NCBI GenBank assembly: GCA_036835375.1
Contig: DAITMB010000133.1
Coordinates: 1 to 12,513, forward strand
Length of the DNA stretch: 12,513 nt
Direction: 5' to 3'
Source of the DNA: JANQTF01 sp036835375
GTDB lineage: Bacteria > Bacteroidota > Bacteroidia > J057
Below are positions 6,997-12,513 of this stretch, piece by piece (the stretch's first letter is position 1; each line of letters opens with the position of its first letter). The translations under genes and the position numbers were made by a program. The notes under the pieces are model-generated. The model worked only from the letters and a program-made list of their open reading frames with translations. It did not search any database and was not told the origin of the DNA.

Positions 6997-7626
6997 ATGA
7001 TTCCTGCACGCCCTACCCCATTTGGTCGATGGTTTTGGCAGAGCTTCTGCCGAATCAGCATTTGGTGGCGATTCCGAAAAATGGAGATCGGGCCAAAAAT
7101 CGCGCTGGATGAGGACAAATCGGTCTTGATGATCGGCAACCACATCAGCTGGTGGGACGGATTCTGGCCCATTGAGATGAATCGCAGGCTGTGGAAAAGA
7201 TCTTATTTTGTGATGATGTTGGAGACCCAACTGTCCATTCGACCCTTCCTCCGACAAGGTGGCGCCTTTTCCATTCAGCCCGGAAGTCGCGACATGATCG
7301 CGAGCCTCCGCTATGCCTCCAGCCTACTGGGGGATCCGCGCAACATCGTGCTCATTTTTCCACAAGGAAAAATTCATTCTCAATATGCGAGAGACGTAGC
7401 TTTCGCAGCCGGGGTGGAGAAAATCCTGCGACAAGCTGCCGGGCCTGTCCAAGTACTGTTCTACGCAGCGTTTTTGGATTATGGCTCCTTTTCACAACCC
7501 ACGCTTCGAATCATTCTGCGTCGCTGGGACCACGACGGCGATCCATCCATTCACGCAGCTTATCTTCGATTCTTTAATGAAGCAGAAGCCGAATATCTCG
7601 ATACGGACTTTGCGACCATGAGCTAA
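6997..7626 (+). CDS. PlsC-like lysophospholipid/glycerol acyltransferase family protein
   Basis: A 209-residue member of the PlsC/LPLAT acyltransferase family, which moves an acyl chain from acyl-CoA or acyl-ACP to a hydroxyl group at the membrane. The catalytic H-x4-D motif is in GNHISWWDGF (H49, D54). GGAFSIQPGSRD around 88-99 matches the substrate-binding block, and FPQGK at 121-125 matches the FPEG-type motif with Q for the usual E. The tryptophan- and arginine-rich N-terminus (WFWQSFCRISIWWRFR) is probably a membrane-facing helix. The protein is shorter than typical PlsC but complete. Its place 65 bases after crtD suggests it acts on a carotenoid or carotenoid glycoside, as CruD does in green sulfur bacteria, or on a lipid made alongside the pigment; this is inference. 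Its stop lies 7 bases from the end of the convergent beta-helix gene. Confidence 0.85.
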   Translation: MIPARPTPFGRWFWQSFCRISIWWRFRKMEIGPKIALDEDKSVLMIGNHISWWDGFWPIEMNRRLWKRSYFVMMLETQLSIRPFLRQGGAFSIQPGSRDMIASLRYASSLLGDPRNIVLIFPQGKIHSQYARDVAFAAGVEKILRQAAGPVQVLFYAAFLDYGSFSQPTLRIILRRWDHDGDPSIHAAYLRFFNEAEAEYLDTDFATMS

Positions 7627-7633
7627 CCCGATG

Positions 7634-9541
7634 CTATCTGGCGATGATAAATGACTGGCTAGGAAGCGATTGGCCGCCTAATTGAATGTTCAAAAAATAT
7701 TGTCCGTTGGTCAAAGCGTGGATCGGAATGATTGCTTGACTTGGCCATACTGCGCCCGCGTGCACCAGCTGTCCGTGAACATTCCAGATGCTGAATTGCG
7801 CTTCCTTCCAGGGTGACGTCCCAGACAAATGCAACACGAGGCTGTCTTGTGCTGGATTGGGCGCAATCCGAATGGAAAACATGGACCTGAGCAGCGTTGC
7901 GACGTCAGTCGAATTTTCTGAAGGAGACTGATATGCGCCCAAGTCATGTGAATGCTCGGGCAGTGGTGTCCCCCAAAAGTCCTTCGTGCTGGGATCTATC
8001 CCCTCAGATGCGAGGACGATTCCCTGCCCAATTGCCGGAGAAGACCCTGCCAGCTGGTATGCCAAGATTGAGTTCAGCAGCATGGGATCGTCAAGGGTGC
8101 CTGCTGTGCCCGGAGCCACCAGCAGGGGATCTACTGCCAAGCCCGAAATCTGCTGGTCTTGCATCTCTGCACCAGTTGCTTGAGCCCAAGCTGCCATACT
8201 TGAATAGAGGGTTCCCTGCGCCTGAATCCGGACCGGACCTTGATAACAGTAATAAAGATTTCGCAGGAACCGAACGCCTGCAAGGGCCTCATCGACCATC
8301 ACGGGGCTGGATCCTGTCAGAAAAAGGTTGTGGAAGATGCGCACGCGCGCATAATCGTTATCCCAGATGGCCAGCGCAGGCGAGGACGGAGAGGCTTCGG
8401 TGAAAATGGTGTTGTGATAAATGTCCACATCCTGTATCTGAGGATGAGGTCCTTGCCTGGAAGTCCACAGCACAATCCCACCATATTTGCCCTGCGAGCC
8501 GTCGTGCTCGCTGAGATTATATCGGATGGTAAGATGATGGATGGGTGGTGCATCGGCATACTGCGCGATGAGATAGCCCGCACCAGCATTGTGGTGAGAG
8601 TAATTGTACTGCATGATCGAGTGGGTGCAGCCTCCATCGAGATCAAACCCTCCACCGTCGCAACCCGTTCCGTGGCTGATGTGGTGGGCTTCGTTGTGCT
8701 GGATCACAACGTGCGAGGCCGCATAAGCCCAAATTCCCACAGGCCCTCCACAGTGCAAATTGTGTTGGCCGCAATATCTTGCCAGATTGAATTCGATGAG
8801 ACAAGTATCCACGCTGGAGATCATGATCCCGTTGCCGGAATGCTGGTTGGGGTCGGGCTTTCCGGGAATCTGTTCCACAAGGCAATGGCGGATGCGCCAT
8901 CGGCGGTGCGCCAGCATGGGCGAAGCACCCTGATCCTCGGCCCAGGAAAATATGCCGTTTTCTCGCACGTGATGCACGTGGCAATGGCTGATTTCTACGT
9001 CCTCAAAGCCGCCTTCCTCCAGTTGACCACCAATGCCGATCCCGAAGCGAAAGCCCTCAATCTCCAGGTCAATCAACTGTAGGTTTGTTAGAAAACCTTG
9101 GATGGTCTTGTCGTGAAAAGCCAAAATACCGCCCTCCTCATTGTTCTCCATCCCAGAACCCTTTAACAAGAGCGATCGAATCACCAGTCCGGCGCAGTTA
9201 TAAATGCTGATTCCATGCCCGCCCCCAGCAGAAATCGTTGCCTTCCCCTCGCCATACGAAGCGATGACCAGCGGTGCCAAGGCGCTACCCCCTTGGCCAG
9301 GACCAAAACTGAGGGAGCCCGCAAAGCTGGTACCACCTTCTAACAAGATGGTGTCGCCGGGCTGAAATGAAAAATTATTCACCTGAGCCAAGCTTGCCCA
9401 GGCTTGGGAGGGACTGCGTCCATTATGAAGATCGCTGCCTTCAGCGCTGAGATAATAGGTACTCGCTTGCATGAATTGGCTCCAAGAGAGGAGAATCGCG
9501 CAGCATGCCGTCAGGGAAAACGTAACTGAAAGCCTTTGCAT
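7634..9541 (-). CDS. Secreted right-handed beta-helix protein with T9SS sorting domain
   Basis: A 635-residue exported protein. A signal peptide occupies residues 1 to about 27, ending QAS before TYYLSAEGSD. The mature N-terminus (YYLSAEGSDLHNGRSPSQAW, then FQPGDTILLEGG) is the usual opening of DUF1565/pectate-lyase-like beta-helix proteins. Residues about 90-430 form a parallel beta-helix with repeated Gly, Asn and His turns, including HHISHGTGCDGGGFDLDGG and YNYSHHNAGAGYLIAQYADA. Residues 555-635 form a type A T9SS C-terminal domain, with IAPNPAQDSLVLHLSG, NVHGQLVH, NGQYFLNI and a terminal FIIAR. The protein should be released or attached to the cell surface through the outer membrane. The fold suggests polysaccharide binding or cleavage, but I cannot identify a lyase family or catalytic residues. 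It lies 52 bases downstream of the SDR gene on the same strand. Confidence 0.92.
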   Translation of the reverse strand: MQRLSVTFSLTACCAILLSWSQFMQASTYYLSAEGSDLHNGRSPSQAWASLAQVNNFSFQPGDTILLEGGTSFAGSLSFGPGQGGSALAPLVIASYGEGKATISAGGGHGISIYNCAGLVIRSLLLKGSGMENNEEGGILAFHDKTIQGFLTNLQLIDLEIEGFRFGIGIGGQLEEGGFEDVEISHCHVHHVRENGIFSWAEDQGASPMLAHRRWRIRHCLVEQIPGKPDPNQHSGNGIMISSVDTCLIEFNLARYCGQHNLHCGGPVGIWAYAASHVVIQHNEAHHISHGTGCDGGGFDLDGGCTHSIMQYNYSHHNAGAGYLIAQYADAPPIHHLTIRYNLSEHDGSQGKYGGIVLWTSRQGPHPQIQDVDIYHNTIFTEASPSSPALAIWDNDYARVRIFHNLFLTGSSPVMVDEALAGVRFLRNLYYCYQGPVRIQAQGTLYSSMAAWAQATGAEMQDQQISGLAVDPLLVAPGTAGTLDDPMLLNSILAYQLAGSSPAIGQGIVLASEGIDPSTKDFWGTPLPEHSHDLGAYQSPSENSTDVATLLRSMFSIRIAPNPAQDSLVLHLSGTSPWKEAQFSIWNVHGQLVHAGAVWPSQAIIPIHALTNGQYFLNIQLGGQSLPSQSFIIAR

Positions 9542-9593
9542 ACAGCAAGATGCGTAAAAAGCAGCGCATTATTTCGAGTATCTCACAGCGAAC

Positions 9594-10421
9594 TCAGCTT
9601 GCCATGGTCGAAGACATTCCCTGCATGATGACTTTCATGATCCTGATTTTGCCCCATCTAGGCAGCGTCCGAAGGGAATTGACCAGCACTTTGCTGAGCA
9701 GTCCGGGCAGTACCGTGGACTGGCGGCCAAGGGCTTTGAGGATCGGAATGCCCACCTGACTGGGGGTGAGATACATGCTCATTTGCATATGGGCACGGTC
9801 TGCGAATCCGCTCTGCACAGGCCCTGGCGCTGCGGCCAATACATCTACCCCCAAGGGCTTGAGTTCCACCGCCAACGCTTCTGAAAGTGACTGCACGTAG
9901 GCCTTGGTCGCCGCATAATTGGCCGAATAGGGCACCCCTTGAAACGCGACGAGCGAACTCATCAAGATGATTCCCCCGCGCTGCTGCTTCTCCAACCGAT
10001 GACTGGCCAACCTTTGACTGGCATAGTGTACCAAGCCGAGGAGAGATTCGCAGTTGAGACGCACCATGTTTTGTTCATCGGCAAGTGTGCTGTGTAGAAA
10101 CAATCCAGAACTCCCAAATCCCGCCGAAGCGACCACCAACCCCAGGTCCACTTCATCTGCTGCGGCCAAGATCTGGGCCATGCCCTCAGGTTCGGATGCG
10201 TCAGCAGCAACGATGTGAACCTTGACTTTGTGTTTGGTCGTGAGCTGCTGTTGGATCTGCTCCAACAATGCTGCCCGCCGAGCGGTGAGAATCAAGTGAA
10301 AACCAGCCTCGGCCAGTCGCTTTGATAGCTCCAACCCGATGCCAGAGGAAGCGCCTGTTACCAAGGCCCAAGGCCCATATTGTCGGAGAAGCTTTGCTTT
10401 GAATGCAGTTGAAAAAGACAT
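9594..10421 (-). CDS. Short-chain dehydrogenase/reductase (SDR), NAD(P)-dependent
   Basis: A classical SDR of 275 residues, slightly longer than the usual 250. The cofactor motif TGASSGIG is at residues 22-29. TARR at 46-49 follows the second strand and favours NADP(H). The NNAG motif is replaced by ASAG at 98-101. The catalytic residues are N123, S155 or S156, Y169 and K173 (NYAATK). The C-terminal tail of about 35 residues (LSKVLVNSLRTLPRWGKIRIMK) is basic and amphipathic and may contact the membrane. The general form is that of DltE/YqjQ-like SDRs; the substrate cannot be deduced. Tandem placement between the Crp/Fnr gene and the beta-helix gene does not suggest a shared pathway. Confidence 0.92.
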   Translation of the reverse strand: MSFSTAFKAKLLRQYGPWALVTGASSGIGLELSKRLAEAGFHLILTARRAALLEQIQQQLTTKHKVKVHIVAADASEPEGMAQILAAADEVDLGLVVASAGFGSSGLFLHSTLADEQNMVRLNCESLLGLVHYASQRLASHRLEKQQRGGIILMSSLVAFQGVPYSANYAATKAYVQSLSEALAVELKPLGVDVLAAAPGPVQSGFADRAHMQMSMYLTPSQVGIPILKALGRQSTVLPGLLSKVLVNSLRTLPRWGKIRIMKVIMQGMSSTMAS

Positions 10422-10467
10422 AGATCCAGAAGATTTCGCATGGACATGCTTTTGCCATACGGATCCT

Positions 10468-10475
10468 CAAAAGTA
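10468..10475 (-). promoter_or_regulatory. Possible -7 box (TACTTTTG) upstream of the SDR gene
   Basis: On the minus strand, TACTTTTG fits TAnnTTTG and lies 46 bases before the SDR start. No TTG is found 19-21 bases further upstream; the nearest is about 27 bases away. This motif alone is expected several times by chance in a window of this size, so the call is weak. Confidence 0.3.
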
Positions 10476-10582
10476 ATTCGGCTCCTTTCGATCAGTCGAT
10501 AACAAATGTTTAGACTTTCCGGCGCGTCGCCGTTCTCCTACGGATGCTTGCAGCTTACTTTTTTAGGTTTACCAATCGTGTA

Positions 10583-11188
10583 TCATCTTCCATTTTCTGC
10601 AGAAATTCCCTGGTTATCTGCCTTTTTCAATCGACTCAAGTGGACAGGGGTGATTCCCAAATAGGAAGCGATCATATGCTGTGGCACCCGCTGATGGATA
10701 TGAGGAAATACCTCCGTGATGCTGTCGTAGCGCTCTTTGGGAGTTCTGGCGTAGAGGTTGCTGATCCGATGATCCTGATAAATGAAGTAAAATTCAGCGA
10801 TCAGCCTGCCGAGTTTTTCCCCCTCTCGCAAATGCTTGTACCCCCATTCGATGGCCGAACGAGGCAAAACCACAACCTCGGTATCTTCCACCGCTTGCAG
10901 GCTGTAGAAAGCAGGGCGTTGTTGAATGTAGCTCGAATAGTCCGCGATAAACTGCTGCTCCAGTGCGAAATGGATACTGTGCTCCGTGCCGGCTCTGTCC
11001 GAGATAATTACCCGAATGATCCCTTGATTCACGAAGTAAATCTCCTGTGGAACTTGTCCCGGAAAACTGAGCATCTCCTGCTTTCGGAATCGCTGGAGAT
11101 AAGTCTGCGACAAAAAGGCGCTCAGTACTTCCTCTTCTTTGTCTTCCACCTCGACCATATGTCGGATCGCTTGTCGTAATAGTTCCAT
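10583..11188 (-). CDS. Crp/Fnr-family transcriptional regulator
   Basis: A 201-residue regulator with an N-terminal cyclic-nucleotide-binding-like beta-barrel (about residues 15-110, with a PQEIYFVNQGIIRVII core) and a C-terminal winged helix-turn-helix (about 165-190, HMIASYLGITPVHLSRLKK). It lacks the GE...RS/T phosphate-binding cassette of cAMP-binding CRP and contains no cysteine, so neither cAMP nor an FeS cluster is likely as its signal. Such degenerate Crp-like proteins are common in Bacteroidota and often have unknown ligands. ATG 11188 (MELLRQAIRH) is chosen because the 18 residues added by ATG 11242 do not look like family sequence. The gene is upstream of the SDR gene on the same strand with a 161-base gap, and diverges from the ArsA-like gene. 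Confidence 0.88.
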   Translation of the reverse strand: MELLRQAIRHMVEVEDKEEEVLSAFLSQTYLQRFRKQEMLSFPGQVPQEIYFVNQGIIRVIISDRAGTEHSIHFALEQQFIADYSSYIQQRPAFYSLQAVEDTEVVVLPRSAIEWGYKHLREGEKLGRLIAEFYFIYQDHRISNLYARTPKERYDSITEVFPHIHQRVPQHMIASYLGITPVHLSRLKKADNQGISAENGR

Positions 11189-11387
11189 TGGGCAAATTTG
11201 TAGCGTACTTATCAGCTCGATAATAACAAGCTTTCGCCACATTTGTCATAAGGATTGTCTTGATGGGTGGGAAAAAAACTGCCCTTGCCCAACTACGTTT
11301 TCTCGCCAGCTGATCGAGACAAAGCCTGTCTTGTCACCTTGATCAAAAAGGACATCTTCGCCAGGTGCCATCCCGCTTTTCCCTTAT

Positions 11388-11401
11388 TTGTCAACCATCA
11401 A
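11388..11401. promoter_or_regulatory. Candidate Crp/Fnr-type operator (TTGTC-N4-ATCAA)
   Basis: The sequence matches the Fnr-type consensus TTGAT-N4-ATCAA at 8 of 10 defined positions, with one half-site perfect. It also lies within a perfect TTTGT-N9-ACAAA inverted repeat (11387-11405). It sits in the region upstream of the Crp/Fnr gene, where autoregulation would act. A match this good could occur by chance in a 300-base region roughly one time in ten, by rough estimate. Confidence 0.3.
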
Positions 11402-11441
11402 CAAACAATTTCATCTTCTATCGGTCAGACCAAAGGCTTGA

Positions 11442-11467
11442 GCGAGCTGATGCCAAGTCAGCTTCGC
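11442..11467 (+). other. Hairpin upstream of the ArsA-like gene
   Basis: GCG-AGCTGA pairs with TCAGCT-CGC around the loop TGCCAAG, with one bulged T, giving nine pairs. It ends 29 bases before the ArsA start and lacks a T tract, so it is not a simple terminator. It may be part of an operator or a leader structure, or it may be chance. Confidence 0.35.
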
Positions 11468-11484
11468 CAACGGAGCTTCTCCCC

Positions 11485-11492
11485 TATCTTTG
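11485..11492 (+). promoter_or_regulatory. Possible -7 box (TATCTTTG) of the ArsA-like gene
   Basis: TATCTTTG fits TAnnTTTG and ends 4 bases before ATG 11497. Transcription from it would start at or next to the start codon and give a leaderless message. No TTG is present at the expected -33 distance, so the assignment is tentative. Confidence 0.3.
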
Positions 11493-11496
11493 TGCC

Positions 11497-12513
11497 ATGC
11501 GAATTCTCTTATTCACCGGAAAAGGTGGCGTCGGAAAGACCACCAGCGCTGCCGCTACGGCCCTTCAAGCTGCTAGTTTGGGCTACAAAACCCTTGTGAT
11601 GAGCACCGACCCGGCGCATAGCCTTAGCGATGCTTTTGACAGAGAGCTGGGACCAGAGCCGGTGGAAGTCGCACCGAACCTCTTTGGGCAGGAGTTCGAC
11701 GTGTATTATTCCATGAAAAAATATTGGGGCAATATGCGGCAACTCATGCGGACCATCTTTCGCTGGCAGGGCGTGGACAACATCGTGGCGGAAGAACTCT
11801 CGGTGTTACCGGGCATGGAGGAGGCTTCGGCATTTCTGTGGATCGAGCAGTTTTATTCCGAAGGAAAATACGACCTCATCGTCATTGACTCCGCGCCCAC
11901 AGGCGAAACCCTCACCCTGCTGAGTCTTCCTCAAGTCACGCAAAGCTGGCTCACCAAGGCCTTCCCCGGCCAAAAATTTGCGGTCAAAACCATCGGCGGG
12001 CTGCTGCGCCGCACGATGGACATTCCCGTGGACAAGGGGTACGAAGAACTGGAGACCCTCTTTGGAAAGTTGGAAAAGGTTCAGAAAATACTCGTCGATT
12101 CCGCCGTCACTTCTATCCGAATCGTGGCCAATCCGGAGCGAATGGTCATCCAGGAAGCACGAAGGGCATACACCTACTTGCAGCTCTATGGATACAATGT
12201 GGACGCCGTGATCGTGAATCGGGTCATTCCTGCGGGCGAAGGAGGAGCCTTTTTTGAAAAATATTTGGCTGCACAGGTCGGCCATCTCGCCGAAATTAAA
12301 GAGTCATTTGCCCCCCTGCAGATTTTTCAAGTGCCGCACCAAGGCGAGGAAGTATTTGGGCTGGATTTGCTACGCCAGATCGGTCATGCGATCTACGGGC
12401 AAGAAGATCCGACACGCATTTTCCATCAGGAAAACCCCTTCATTGTGCAGGAAAAGACGAACCACTACGAGATCCGCATCAAGCTGCCATTCATCGAAGC
12501 CCAAGATTTTCAC
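11497..12513 (+). CDS. ArsA/Get3-like ATPase, 3' end cut by the window
   Basis: The first 339 codons of an ArsA/Get3-family ATPase, a relative of MinD/NifH that uses ATP to drive dimer rearrangement. The deviant P-loop GKGGVGKT is at residues 8-15. STDPAHSLSDAF at 36-47 and the switch segment DSAPTGET at 131-138 are clear. VNRVIPAGE at 240-248 is the nucleotide-base (A-loop) region. The visible part contains no cysteine, so the metalloid site of ArsA and the CxxC zinc site of eukaryotic Get3 are both absent, and arsenite transport is unlikely. The last visible residues (NHYEIRIKLPF, from about 322) look like the start of the HSP20-like domain found at the C-terminus of many bacterial homologues, usually about 390 residues in all. 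The role is probably handling of hydrophobic proteins or cargo, but this is not established for the group. Confidence 0.92.
   Translation, partial: MRILLFTGKGGVGKTTSAAATALQAASLGYKTLVMSTDPAHSLSDAFDRELGPEPVEVAPNLFGQEFDVYYSMKKYWGNMRQLMRTIFRWQGVDNIVAEELSVLPGMEEASAFLWIEQFYSEGKYDLIVIDSAPTGETLTLLSLPQVTQSWLTKAFPGQKFAVKTIGGLLRRTMDIPVDKGYEELETLFGKLEKVQKILVDSAVTSIRIVANPERMVIQEARRAYTYLQLYGYNVDAVIVNRVIPAGEGGAFFEKYLAAQVGHLAEIKESFAPLQIFQVPHQGEEVFGLDLLRQIGHAIYGQEDPTRIFHQENPFIVQEKTNHYEIRIKLPFIEAQDFH

Larger units (their letters stand above)
11189..11496. other. Divergent intergenic region between Crp/Fnr and ArsA-like genes
   Basis: No gene is supported here. Frames that cross the region (for example the plus-strand frame from 11267) continue into the ArsA gene out of frame and have no protein-like character. 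The region must carry the promoters of both divergent genes. It contains a candidate Crp/Fnr-type box, a hairpin and a TAnnTTTG match directly before the ArsA start, each listed separately. Confidence 0.6.

Noticed and set aside
8240..9082. Plus-strand frame of 280 codons
   Set aside because: It is antisense to the beta-helix gene, whose signal peptide, repeats and sorting domain are clear. The antisense protein has no recognisable features.
10520..10532. CGGCG-CGT-CGCCG hairpin between the Crp/Fnr and SDR genes
   Set aside because: The stem is only five pairs with a three-base loop and has no T tract on the minus strand, so I do not call it a terminator.
10544..11179. Plus-strand frame of 211 codons
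   Set aside because: It is fully antisense to the Crp/Fnr gene, which has clear family motifs.

Overview
The window looks like part of a Bacteroidota chromosome, probably from the Saprospiria or a related marine/freshwater lineage. The evidence is a secreted protein with a type IX secretion (T9SS) C-terminal sorting domain, a carotenoid desaturase of the CrtD type common in this phylum, starts without clear Shine-Dalgarno sequences, and at least one promoter matching the Bacteroidota TTG-N19-TAnnTTTG consensus. This assignment is inferred from protein character and promoters, not from a marker gene. I found no rRNA, tRNA, insertion sequence or CRISPR array.

Left part (1-2890). A single minus-strand reading frame runs from 2249 off the left edge. 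At least 749 codons are present, with no stop. Its N-terminus looks like a DHH/DHHA1 phosphoesterase (an IDHH motif, then a Gly-rich motif). The middle is a large uncharacterised domain. The C-terminus is a helical stalk leading into a membrane segment that resembles the first transmembrane helix of CorA channels. This is the most unusual gene in the window. It is preceded by a gene-free, A/T-rich stretch with a perfect palindrome and two imperfect repeats. A strong hairpin at 2805-2836 ends the next minus-strand gene.

Middle (2891-7626). A small secreted NTF2/SnoaL-like protein (minus) diverges from a plus-strand run of three genes: an MTA/SAH-deaminase-like amidohydrolase that appears to be a lipoprotein, the carotenoid desaturase crtD, and a PlsC-like acyltransferase. 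The last two probably form a carotenoid or membrane-lipid unit. The promoter of the NTF2-like gene is the best in the window, and its -33 element lies inside the annotated 5' end of the divergent deaminase gene.

Right part (7634-12513). Three minus-strand genes follow, each reading toward the acyltransferase: a T9SS-exported right-handed beta-helix protein, a classical short-chain dehydrogenase, and a Crp/Fnr-family regulator that lacks the cAMP- and FeS-binding residues. A 308-base divergent region holds a possible Crp/Fnr-type box and a hairpin. The plus-strand ArsA/Get3-like ATPase then runs off the right edge just as its HSP20-like C-terminal domain begins.
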